DNA from: Neoconidiobolus thromboides FSU 785
Taxonomy: Eukaryota > Entomophthoromycota > Entomophthoromycetes > Entomophthorales > Neoconidiobolaceae
Direction of reading: 5' to 3'
Assembly: GCA_025603075.1 (NCBI GenBank)
Contig: MU626359.1
Coordinates: forward strand, 1-64,000
DNA length: 64,000 bases
Shown here: positions 24,487-33,551 of the stretch, piece after piece
How the letters are laid out: the number at the start of each line of letters is the position of its first letter
Numbering within the stretch: the stretch's first letter is position 1
Notes under the pieces: generated by a model
Seen by the model: the letters and a program-made list of their open reading frames with translations, nothing else
Databases searched by the model: none
Told to the model about the DNA's origin: nothing
Position numbers and translations under genes: made by a program

Positions 24487-24592
24487 ATATGGGGATGTTT
24501 TTTTGATTTCATTGTTTTTCCATTTTTTAAGCGCTATTTGAGTAGAAAGATTGTTAGTAAAATTCCCAAACACAAAAAAACATTCCTATATA
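24487..24592 (-). mobile_element. MITE copy 9
   Basis: Reverse copy, intact ATATGGGGATGT left end, right end ACATTCCTATAT, perfect AAGCGCTATTTGAGT core. It lies 264 bp from copy 8 in the opposite orientation. Confidence 0.92.
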
Positions 24593-25644
24593 TTTATTGG
24601 AAATATAATTGATATGTACAGATATAACGTTTTATTTTTTATTTAAAACTTATTTTAATAACAATAAACTATAAAGATTTTTGCAGCGTTTTGAATGAAT
24701 TAATATTATCTAGAGTATTTATTTACAGCAAATAGCGCCTATTGATGTTTTTTTAGCTATATCATACATAGATTTAAAAACTTAAAATTTCCAATTTGAT
24801 TGAAGCATCAATTTAAAAATAAAGCTGTAATAAACTCTCAATAAAAATTTTGCTTAACTTGAAAATTTGCAAAAATGAAGTCTGGGAAAAAATGAACATC
24901 CAGTTTACTAGCCCATATTAACTTCAGTAGCTTGCAATCCAACGATATAAATATTATCAAATTTATTGAGTAACAACGAAATAAACATTACTGATGACCA
25001 ATGATAAAGCAAAAAAATAAAAAAAATAAAAAAATAAAAATAATGGTTTATAAAATTCCAGTTTAATAAGTAGAAAAAAGCTATTAAGAATAAAAATTCC
25101 AGTTGAATTCATATCCCTGATTTTCGAGTTAAAATTACAATTGAAAATTAATCTCAATCAAATAATTTGAAAATGTTAGAATTATAAAAGTTATTTGTTC
25201 CATATTGAAAAGAAGATTGCTAATATTTCAACTAAAGTTCAAATACACAATAGATAATAAAATAATAGATTCCATGTTTAATGAAGTCAAGTAGGAAAAT
25301 AGAATTTATGCAATCACTATTTCAATATGAATAATAAATTGAGTCATTAATAAAATAACGTGAGTAATATGATCAAAGGAACAAAAATTAAATTTAAAAA
25401 GGTAATAAAATTTGAAGTTATGACTATTTAAAGAATCTGCACCTTTGGTCTACCTCATTAATTTATTAAAATTTATTATATAATAATAATCAATATTAAA
25501 ATCTTTTTTATTCCTACTAAATTATCTATTCTAGATTTACATTGCTATTTTTTCTTATCTTTTTGTTTTGTACTTACATATTTACTTTTTATATTTTTAT
25601 TTATCTTTTAAATTTGGAACTTTACTTCAATCCCCTTTACCACT

Positions 25645-26518
25645 ATGAATCTTGAAATCATAATAATAATTGTTGTAATATCCATACTATTAATCATTGT
25701 AATAACCATAATAGCAATTAAATGTTACCAATCAAAGAGACAACAAAGATTACGACAGGAGATAGCGGAAGAGGAAATGCGAGTATTGAACTATGAGCAT
25801 AATCGTAAAAGGAAAGAAGAAGATACTAGTAATTTAGAAGGGGATGCTGAATCGAGTGGGAAGATGTATTGGGAATTTTCATTAACATCAGAAAATTATA
25901 CTAGAATTCAAGTTACAAATCGAATTAATATTATCTTTTTATCAATGTGCAGTTTACAAACTCAATTACCTTTGTTGCCCATTTCGCATTGTAATTATTT
26001 TGAGATCTTTTTTTTGAAATTAGATGAAAACGCTAAACCATTTATTGGATTGGCGGCTAAGCAGAATAATTTAGAGTGTATCCCAGGTAATTAATTTATT
26101 TCATTGACTATCATCTTTATTAACGAATTTTTACTTAGGTGAAGAAAAAGAAAGTTTTGGATTAAGCATTAGCGAAGGGGTGATTCTAAAAGAAGGTAAA
26201 AAAAGCAGGAAAAAAGAAATTGAACGTATTGAATCGGGGGATATAATTGGATGTTTTTATAATCCATTTAAACAATTATTCTATTTTACATATAATGGTT
26301 TGCCTTTAAAAAAACATAAGTTCGTTACAAATCAACTAAGATTGTATCCTACGATTTATGCTAATTCTAGCTGTAAGATTCAATACAATTTTGGTGCAGT
26401 TCCATTCGCTTTTAAATTAGCAAACTCTTTACATTATGGTATTGCTTCACACTCAGTGTATGATATTACGCCTCCAGAATATTTGCGGTTTAATAACCAT
26501 GCTTCATTTGATGTATAA
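25645..26518 (+). CDS. Transmembrane SPRY-domain protein with PPxY motif (Ssh4/Ear1-like)
   Basis: Exons 25645-26086 and 26139-26518 give 273 residues. The 52-bp intron (GTAATT...CTTAG) splits the same Gly codon as in the sister genes (ATC CCA G|GT). The N-terminus is a strongly hydrophobic Ile-rich membrane segment (about 4-26), then basic residues and a charged coiled-coil-like stretch. SPRY hallmarks are YFEIFFL, PFIGLAA, IESGDIIGCFY, FTYNGLPL and YPTIYANSSCKIQYNFG. The C-terminus has TPPEY, a PPxY motif for binding WW domains of Rsp5/Nedd4-type ligases. This is the member with the longest juxtamembrane linker. Adaptor function at endosomal membrane is inferred from the Ssh4/Ear1 layout. 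Confidence 0.9.
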
Positions 26519-27074
26519 TAAATTTAACTGTATTTAAATTAAATGCTGTTCTTTAATTCCACCTATTTAGATCAAGCTTGAACTATTTAGTCTAAATCTA
26601 ACAGTCATTGGTCAAAAATTTCTTTTTGACAAGAAGAAATTTTGCTTGAATTAGTTATTATTTTGTTCAAACTTGACTTCAATTTTAATTTTTAAATAAT
26701 TAATCAGTTAATCTCAAATGTGATCTGAGTTTAAATGTTTCAATTTCCAAATTAACCTACCAACTTTAAAAATAAATATAAATCCCACAACCTAAAAACG
26801 TGACTTTGTTAACCGCGATGCAACAAATCAGAAATTTTATCTTTGTATTTTGATTGAACAATTCTCAGGCATCTTAAAGTTAGTTATTGAATGAAATGAA
26901 CCTTATTCTTTACCTCGTTCCCGATGTCGAGATAAGTCTCGCCAAAGAGGCTGATCTTGTTCCCAATTCAACATAACATTCAATGTTATTGAGATATTGA
27001 ATGAGATTGTATATTTTTATACAAAATAATAATAATTAAAAAATACTTTGATAATCTCATTTTATTTATTACAA
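26519..27074. other. Convergent spacer with a GC-elevated islet
   Basis: Spacer between the converging SPRY and S41-like genes. It is AT-rich except for about 26905-26970, which is clearly richer in G and C and carries a 23-codon open frame on the minus strand (separate entry). Confidence 0.5.
26903..26974 (-). other. Possible mini-ORF in GC-elevated islet
   Basis: An ATG at 26974 opens a 23-codon frame giving MLNWEQDQPLWRDLSRHRER and three more residues. It has far more Trp, Arg and GC-rich codons than random AT-rich spacer would yield, and a GTAAAG splice donor-like site overlaps its end. I do not recognise the peptide. It could be a very small conserved protein, a leftover exon or a structured RNA; the evidence is composition only. 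Confidence 0.25.
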
Positions 27075-29252
27075 CTAAAATAATTTTGATGCTTTGATCC
27101 AGTGATAACCTAAGTTATATGGCAATTGAGGCAGTATCTCATTTGTATATACACGATCAGTAGGAACATAGTTTAAATACTCCATTGGCATAGTAGAGTT
27201 ATAAATAGTTAAAGACTTTGGATTGTTACTTTTGACTAAATATTGTTCTCTTAAAGTAAAAGTAAATTGAGTTGCTAAAGGAAAAATCTCAGGGATAATT
27301 GATTTATAATTTGTATTAAATTTCAAACGTAAATTTTCAATATCTTCAATTAGTTTATCATAAATATATAATTGACCACCTTCCATATTATGAGGAGATA
27401 CTTGATTTGTATTCATATTATGACCATCTGTATAAATAATCTTTATTTTTGGGTTATTAAATTGAATGAAACCATTTAATAACGTAGAACATGAAGATAA
27501 ACAAATACCGTTAGTTAATATCATTAAATTTTCTAATTGAAATGGGAACTTTTGATTATTTAACTCACTTTTAGGGCACTTATCCATAAAATAATTGGAA
27601 AGTACTTGATAATTGCTGTTACTATTTGCTATTAATTGATTAACATTTAAACTTTTATCTTTATTATTGTTGACATATTCCATTAAATTGACATTAATAT
27701 TTTTACTTCTTTCTGTTAAATATCCTGGCGTTAACCAAGAGTTATTATTATATTGTTTGTTATTTATATCTATCCAATTGTTTGAACCCCAAACTCGGTG
27801 GTTTTGTTTGTTTTGTACTGAAGCTGATTCTGCTAATAAATTGGCCAATAACGTATTTTTCATTCTTGTAGTGTATTGTACATGATGATTGGAATTTGAT
27901 TTATTTATAGCATTATGATTTAACTCATTGCTGCTATCTTCATTATCACTTTCTTGGTTGTTAATGTAATCTAATAAAGACAACGATGTACAAATAGGAC
28001 CACCAGTATTATAAGATACATCAATGATTAATTTGGTACACTTTAAATTTGCCAGTTTAACAAAAGATTTATGAATCATGGACTGAAACTCATTTAGCTG
28101 ATCAACTGAGTTTACTTCGTTAGTTGGTAATAGTAACACGGCTATATTGTCTTGTTTTAATATTAAAGTCGTATAGTAAATATTTGAATCGACAATTATA
28201 TAATTTAAAGGTGGATTCTCCCTTAAATAACCTTTAATACTCATTGAGTTTACATTTAATTCATTATTATATAGCATATTTGAGTTTAGTTCATTATTAA
28301 TAATACTATTATAATTCAATTCTACTTCATTAGAATCATTATTGCTATTATCCGACTGAGAAGATATTAAATTGGAACTAAAACAATATTTGTCAAAATA
28401 ATCATGAGCTGAATCAAAACTTAAATTTCCTTCACCGACATAGGGTAAAGTAATCGAATCTTTAGAATTATTGTATGTAATTTTTAATTGATTATATAAA
28501 GGCATTTCCGCAGGTGCTGAAAATTCACCGTAATTTAATTTCAATTCTTTGTTAGAAATAGTAGAATGGCTCATTAAATAGTTGAATCTAGTACTCGAAT
28601 CTTTAATAACCCCATTTCTTTGTACCATAGTCAATAAAAACGATAAGACAGATTGATCATTAATTTTATCAATTTGAATAGAGTTTAAAGTGGCAGGATC
28701 AATATTTCTTTGTTTGAACCAGGAGGTCTTAAATTTGGGATTAACCTGAGCTATTATTTTGATCGTATTATTAGTATAAATGGGATGCAACATTAATGGG
28801 AAATAAAAATTGAAATGGCTAAAACAATGAACTTTAAATGTTAAATGGCCATCCTTAGGTAATAAAAATAGACTAGTTAAATTATTATAAAATTCAAATT
28901 CACTACCAAAATGTTTTGCTTCAAGCTGATTGATCTCATTTTCAAAGCTAAATTTCATACCAGTTTTAGCTTGATGACTGTCTTGACTCACTAAATCATT
29001 GAACACATACAACGGTAATACTTTTTTAATGTTCTCTAAATATTTTTGTTTTCGTACTTGATTCATTTCAAACATATTATAACAATTAATTACATCGTCT
29101 ACAGAAATATTACTAAATACTTCCTTCATACTTAAGCTTTTACAATAATCCGGTCCACCTTTTACTTTAATTTGTTTTAACTCACTGGTAGAAATTTGAT
29201 ATGGATTTACATTGAACAAAACACCAAACAACAATGGTAAAACGAACTTCAT
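27075..29252 (-). CDS. Secreted S41-like (CPAF-type) serine peptidase-related protein
   Basis: The protein is 725 residues, with an N-terminal signal peptide (MKFVLPLLFGVLFNV). Two S41 landmarks are visible: the strand LIIDVSYNTGGPICTS (408-423), equivalent to the LIIDVRGNGGG segment, and LTNGICLSSCSTL (580-592), equivalent to the TDGxCxSxC nucleophile turn, which makes S586 the likely catalytic serine. DGHLTFK (134-140) resembles the DGH segment of CPAF-like fungal S41 proteins. Low-complexity Asn/Ser insertions (about 296-330 and 430-460) are unusual for the family and match the Asn-rich trend of this genome. Extracellular proteolysis is possible, but fungal relatives are poorly characterised and activity is not established. 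It is single-exon, convergent with the SPRY gene at 25645. Confidence 0.75.
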   Translation of the reverse strand: MKFVLPLLFGVLFNVNPYQISTSELKQIKVKGGPDYCKSLSMKEVFSNISVDDVINCYNMFEMNQVRKQKYLENIKKVLPLYVFNDLVSQDSHQAKTGMKFSFENEINQLEAKHFGSEFEFYNNLTSLFLLPKDGHLTFKVHCFSHFNFYFPLMLHPIYTNNTIKIIAQVNPKFKTSWFKQRNIDPATLNSIQIDKINDQSVLSFLLTMVQRNGVIKDSSTRFNYLMSHSTISNKELKLNYGEFSAPAEMPLYNQLKITYNNSKDSITLPYVGEGNLSFDSAHDYFDKYCFSSNLISSQSDNSNNDSNEVELNYNSIINNELNSNMLYNNELNVNSMSIKGYLRENPPLNYIIVDSNIYYTTLILKQDNIAVLLLPTNEVNSVDQLNEFQSMIHKSFVKLANLKCTKLIIDVSYNTGGPICTSLSLLDYINNQESDNEDSSNELNHNAINKSNSNHHVQYTTRMKNTLLANLLAESASVQNKQNHRVWGSNNWIDINNKQYNNNSWLTPGYLTERSKNINVNLMEYVNNNKDKSLNVNQLIANSNSNYQVLSNYFMDKCPKSELNNQKFPFQLENLMILTNGICLSSCSTLLNGFIQFNNPKIKIIYTDGHNMNTNQVSPHNMEGGQLYIYDKLIEDIENLRLKFNTNYKSIIPEIFPLATQFTFTLREQYLVKSNNPKSLTIYNSTMPMEYLNYVPTDRVYTNEILPQLPYNLGYHWIKASKLF

Positions 29253-29574
29253 GCTTTTTACAATAGTAATAAAGATAACAAAACAATTTTTTACACTGAA
29301 AATAAACTATTACTTTCATTTATACTTTTCAATTTAAATATCAAGTATTTCAATATAGTCAAAAGTAATATTCTACATGTCAACATTAATATTCTTTTAA
29401 TGAAAATCTTTTCATTGTAAACTTAATTTTATTTTTAGCTTTTCGATACTCAAAAATAATGATTAAACGATCTCCCCTATCAACTAAAGATAATTAAATC
29501 ATTTTTAAACTAATATATTTTTGTATTTTTAACATGTAAATTTATAATAAAAATAATCTCTAAAAAAGAAGCCT
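29253..29574. other. Spacer upstream of S41-like gene
   Basis: AT-rich promoter-side spacer between the S41-like gene and the second tRNA-Trp. No further feature is supported. Confidence 0.45.
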
Positions 29575-29646
29575 GGCTAGCTGGCGCAATGGTAGCGCGT
29601 TGGACTCCAGATCTAGAGGTTAGAGGTTCGACTCCTCTGCTGGTCA
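29575..29646 (+). tRNA. tRNA-Trp (CCA), second copy
   Basis: Identical over all 72 nt to 18115-18186: same stems, loop CTCCAGA with anticodon CCA and discriminator A. A T6 run begins three bases downstream. The flanks are also alike (TCTAAAAA upstream, a GATGCTTA-containing block about 80 bp downstream), so a segment larger than the tRNA was copied. Confidence 0.97.
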
Positions 29647-29762
29647 ACTTTTTTGAAGTAAATATATATGTTCTTTTTCTTTTTTATTAAATTTAAATGA
29701 GTAAGCAAATTAGAAATCGATGCTTATCTTCCATTATTTCAAGGTATTAAACCGAAAAAAAC

Positions 29763-29877
29763 AGTATTTGAGAATGTATCTTTTTATTTAAGGATTTTAT
29801 TAACAGTTTTTCCACTCAAATAGCGATTAGAAATAGAAGAAGTGATGAAACTAAAGACATCCCTGTTCAATTATTTT
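29763..29877 (+). mobile_element. MITE copy 10, degraded
   Basis: Forward copy whose left end has become TATTTGAGAATGTAT and whose right end is GACATCCCTGTT. The TTTTTCCACTCAAATAGCG core is intact. Confidence 0.8.
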
Positions 29878-29901
29878 AGATGTTGATTATTAATTAATTA
29901 T

Positions 29902-30006
29902 TATAAGGAGTGTTTTTTGGCTTCATTGCTTTTTCCACCTTTTAAACACTATTTGAGTAGAAAAATTGTTAGTAAAATCCTTAAATGTAGAGAAACATCC
30001 CCATAT
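29902..30006 (-). mobile_element. MITE copy 11
   Basis: Reverse copy, 25 bp beyond copy 10 in the opposite orientation. Left end is reduced to TATAAGGAGTGT, right end is intact ACATCCCCATAT; core AAACACTATTTGAGTAG. Confidence 0.88.
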
Positions 30007-31009
30007 ACTGTAAACATTCATATCAAACTATGAAAATTGACTCCAGATTGATAGTTTAGATATTTGACTCTTACATTAGTCATATTTTATCATTTTCTGA
30101 TACTTTTTATATTTAGTTTATTTCGGTTAATAAAAAATTTAGGACATTACTCTTTGTTAATATTTAGACAATGATATTTCAGCTCTGTATTGAAAAAATG
30201 AATAAAAGAATTTGATAAGAAAGACTTCACTATACTTATTAATTGATTGATTAGTTTGAGATCTATCTTTATTTTTTTATTTTATACAATTATTTTTTGC
30301 TTTTTCAGCTTGAAAATGATTAAAACCATATATATTAAAATACATAAAATAGCCGTTTTTAAAATTTTAAAAACACATATGATTAGACACATTCAACATT
30401 AGAGGCTGTATATGTTTAATATAGAAAACTTTCAAACTTCTATTTTCTATTAGAAATTAAAAGTTAAAGCTTAAAAATTTTAAAAATGAAACAAAGACAC
30501 TCTTGAGACGTAATAATAATTTTAGAATATCATTGCACAAGATAGTAAAACAGTATGAAAATGATTCAATAGATTTAAATTGTTGAAATGAACAACCTTG
30601 ATATCATTCAATTTTTATAATATAATGATTTTATTTCTTACTTTTTTAATAATTTATTAATCAGAATAATTAAAAAATATAGTTTTTATTATGGAAAATT
30701 ATTATTAAAATAGACTGTTGTTACTTCCCAAAAATGATTTTAAAATTCTTTGTCTCCTTTAGATAGCAAGTGCCAATTCAAATAAAGCTTGATAAATCAA
30801 ACTTCAGAATCCCATAATTTAACCTTAACTAAAAATTAACCTATAGTCGAACCCCATATGATAAAATATGTTCTAGAATCGGTTGTCCAATAGAATACGA
30901 AAATTCGATCGGTAAACCAATAATGCTTAGAATCAAGCTGCCTGATTCCTAAGTTAACTATAAGTATCCCCGCAGGACTTCCTAAAGTTTTTACTTTTCA
31001 ACTTTTTTT

Positions 31010-31084
31010 AAAGCAAACAAAAAAAACTGAAAAAAAACCCAAAAAATAAAAAAGAATTTAAACTCTAAAAAAAAATAAAAAATT
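31010..31084 (+). promoter_or_regulatory. A-rich PAB1 5' leader (probable autoregulatory site)
   Basis: From 31011 to the ATG, 53 of 74 bases are A, in tracts of up to eight. In animals and plants an A-rich leader lets PABP bind and repress translation of its own mRNA; conservation of that loop here is inference. Where transcription starts is not visible, so how much of the tract is in the mRNA is unknown. Confidence 0.6.
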
Positions 31085-32890
31085 ATGTCTACCTCAGTAC
31101 AGCCAACCAGCACCCCTGTTGCTTCCCAAAATGCCTCCGATGCTACTGCTGCCCCAGCTAGCCAAACTACCACTGGTACCGCTCAACCAACTGGTTCCCT
31201 TTATGTCGGCGACCTTTCGGAGTACGTTGCCGAGTCCCACCTTTTCGACTATTTCAACATGATCGGTCCTGTTGCTAGCATCCGTGTTTGCCGTGATGCT
31301 AATACCCGTCGTTCTCTTGGTTACGCTTATGTTAACTACCATAACGTTTCCGATGCTGAACGCGCCATTGAAGCCTTGAACTATACTCCAATTCAAGGTA
31401 AGATCTGTCGCATTATGTGGTCCCAACGTGACCCATCTCTCCGTAAGATTGGTACCGGTAATGTTTTCATCAAGAACCTTGACCCTTCCATTGACAACAA
31501 GGCTCTTCATGATACCTTTACCGCCTTCGGTAAAATTCTTTCTTGTAAAGTTGTAACCGAAAACGGAAAGTCTAAAGGTTATGGTTTTGTCCATTTCGAT
31601 AAATACGATGATGCTGAAGCTGCCATTCAAAATGTAAATGGTATGTTACTTAATGATCTTATTGTTTATGTTGGTCACCACCAAAGCTCTAAAGAGCGTG
31701 CTTCAAAAGCTGATGAAGCCAAGAAAATTTTTACCAATGTCTATGTAAAGAACATTGATCCATCTGTTACTGACGATCAATTAAACGAGTTATTTAGTCA
31801 ACAAGGTCCAGTTACTTCAGCTCTTGTAAGTCGTACTGAAGATGGTAAGTCTAAAGAATTTGGTTTTGTCAACTTTGAGAATCACGAGGATGCTATGAAG
31901 GCTATTGAGAACCTCCATGAACACGAACTTGCTGGAAAGAAGATTTTTGTTTGTCGTGCCCAAAAGAAAAATGAACGTGAACAAGAACTTCGTAAACAAT
32001 TCGAACAGTTCAAGGAGGATAAGGCTGCTAAATCCCAAGGTGTTAACCTTTATGTTAAGAATCTTGATGACAACATTGACGATGAAAAACTTAGAGAAGC
32101 TTTTACTCCTTATGGTACTATTACCAGCTGCAAAGTCATGAGCGATGACAAGAAAGTTTCTAAAGGTTTTGGATTTGTTGCTTTCTCCACTACTGAAGAA
32201 GCCAGCAAAGCTCTTGCTGAAATGAACAATCGTATGCTTGGTAATAAACCACTTTATGTTGGTTATGCCCAACGTAAAGATGAGCGTAGAGCTATCTTAG
32301 AAGCTCAACGTAGTACTCGTATCCCATCTGGAATTCCAGCTCCTATGTACCCTAACACTGCTATCTTTTACCCACCAAATCCAGCTTACCCACCTCAAGG
32401 ACAACGTGGTATGGTCTATGGCCAACCCGGTATGATGGCTCCACGTAACCGTTGGAATGGACAACAACAAATCCAAGGTCAATACGTACCTAATGGTGTT
32501 GGCGCTGCTCCTCATGCCTATGCTCAAGGTCGTGCTCCACGTCAACCACGTCAAAATCCTCCTCGTACTAACACCACTAACCGTCAGCCATTCCCTAACA
32601 ATGCTATCCAAAGCCCTACCCAAGCTCAAGCTCCAGTTGAAGATGGTCAAGCTGCTGCTTCTGGTTTAACTGCTGCTGCCCTTGCTTCTGCTTCCCCTGA
32701 AGAACAAAAGCAAATGATCGGTGAACAACTTTTCCCCTTAATTTTTGCCCATAATGAAGAACATGCTGGTAAGATCACTGGTATGCTTTTAGAAATGGAT
32801 AATGATGAACTTCTTCATCTTATCGATAGCCCAGAAGCTTTAGAACAAAAAGTCTCAGAAGCTTTATCCGTTCTTGAGCAACATGCTTAA
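31085..32890 (+). CDS. PAB1: Polyadenylate-binding protein (PABPC/Pab1)
   Basis: The 601-residue protein has the full family layout. Four RRMs have RNP1 motifs LGYAYVNY, KGYGFVHF, KEFGFVNF and KGFGFVAF (domains at roughly 38-115, 126-203, 219-296 and 321-398). A Pro/Gln/Arg-rich linker follows, then a C-terminal MLLE/PABC domain (about 525-600) with KITGMLLEMDN, which docks PAM2 peptides. It binds poly(A) tails in the cytoplasm and links them to translation initiation and deadenylation; RRM1-2 bind eIF4G and most of the poly(A). It is a single exon. Codon choice is markedly richer in C- and G-ending codons (GGT/ACC/ATC/AAG) than neighbouring genes, as expected of a highly expressed gene. Length is close to other Pab1 proteins. 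No missing residues are apparent. Confidence 0.99.
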   Translation: MSTSVQPTSTPVASQNASDATAAPASQTTTGTAQPTGSLYVGDLSEYVAESHLFDYFNMIGPVASIRVCRDANTRRSLGYAYVNYHNVSDAERAIEALNYTPIQGKICRIMWSQRDPSLRKIGTGNVFIKNLDPSIDNKALHDTFTAFGKILSCKVVTENGKSKGYGFVHFDKYDDAEAAIQNVNGMLLNDLIVYVGHHQSSKERASKADEAKKIFTNVYVKNIDPSVTDDQLNELFSQQGPVTSALVSRTEDGKSKEFGFVNFENHEDAMKAIENLHEHELAGKKIFVCRAQKKNEREQELRKQFEQFKEDKAAKSQGVNLYVKNLDDNIDDEKLREAFTPYGTITSCKVMSDDKKVSKGFGFVAFSTTEEASKALAEMNNRMLGNKPLYVGYAQRKDERRAILEAQRSTRIPSGIPAPMYPNTAIFYPPNPAYPPQGQRGMVYGQPGMMAPRNRWNGQQQIQGQYVPNGVGAAPHAYAQGRAPRQPRQNPPRTNTTNRQPFPNNAIQSPTQAQAPVEDGQAAASGLTAAALASASPEEQKQMIGEQLFPLIFAHNEEHAGKITGMLLEMDNDELLHLIDSPEALEQKVSEALSVLEQHA

Positions 32891-33551
32891 TTTTCTTAAA
32901 TCCCCATTTTTTAACTTTATTATAACTTTTTCATGTCCTACCTTTTTTGAGAATTTTTCTTTAATAGAGCCCCAAGTAAACTAAAAAATCTCATTTTTAT
33001 AATCATTTTATTGTTTTTATTAAATTATTTTGATATGCTTTTAACCAATTTATTTTCAAAATTTATTTTTATTATTCATGTTAAAGTTTAATATTTAAAA
33101 TAGAATATTTCAATTTTACAGTTATTATAGAAATGTCTAATATCAAAACAATCAATTATTTTTCAATATATGGGAGTGTTTTTTTTGACTTCATTATTTT
33201 TTCCATTTTTAAGCGCTATTTAAGCGGAAAATTTTTTAGTATAATTTTATAAAAAACAAATGGGGATGTATTTTTGTGTTTAAGAGTTTAACAGATGAGT
33301 CTCTGTTTGAAAAGTGAATTAGAATAAAAAAGCGAATTTATTGAACTAAAGTTGAGAAAAGTAAAATAAAATAAATACTACAAAATAAAGCACTGTTTAA
33401 ATATAGCCAAAATACAAATAAAATTACAATACATAAAAGTAACTCCTTTGATCAAATACGTTCACATTTTTATTTCAGTTTTTTTATATATTTAAAAATA
33501 GGCTAATAAAAAAGAATAAAAATTCAATGTTTTTTAAGTGGAAGGATTGAT
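32891..33551. other. PAB1 3' region and chimeric MITE
   Basis: Convergent spacer between PAB1 and the C2H2 gene. It is T-rich directly after the PAB1 stop (TTTTTTAACTTTATTATAAC), as for a 3'-UTR, and holds a composite MITE at 33167. Confidence 0.5.
33167..33292 (-). mobile_element. MITE copy 12, composite
   Basis: A reverse-orientation element (ATATGGGAGTGT, AAGCGCTATTTAAGCGG) loses its own right terminus near 33258. There it runs straight into the left end of a forward element (TGGGGATGTATTTTTGTG) that stops after about 30 bp. It looks like a nested insertion or a recombinant of two copies. Confidence 0.8.

Larger units (their letters stand above)
22771..25644. other. 2.9-kb spacer with two MITEs
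   Basis: No gene supported. MITE copies lie at 24117 and 24487 in opposite orientation. A/T homopolymer-rich sequence is at about 25010-25045. The end carries the promoter of the SPRY gene at 25645, with C/T-rich sequence (TTTGGAACTTTACTTC) before its ATG. Confidence 0.5.
29647..31009. other. Spacer with two degraded MITEs, upstream of PAB1
   Basis: No gene seen. The tRNA-flank similarity fades after about 29745. Two MITEs follow at 29763 and 29902. The last 200 bp are less AT-rich and C/T-rich, consistent with the PAB1 promoter. Confidence 0.5.

Noticed and set aside
31094-31630. 178-codon open frame antisense to PAB1
   Set aside because: PAB1 is unmistakable on the other strand; the antisense frame has no domain and reflects the biased codon use of PAB1.
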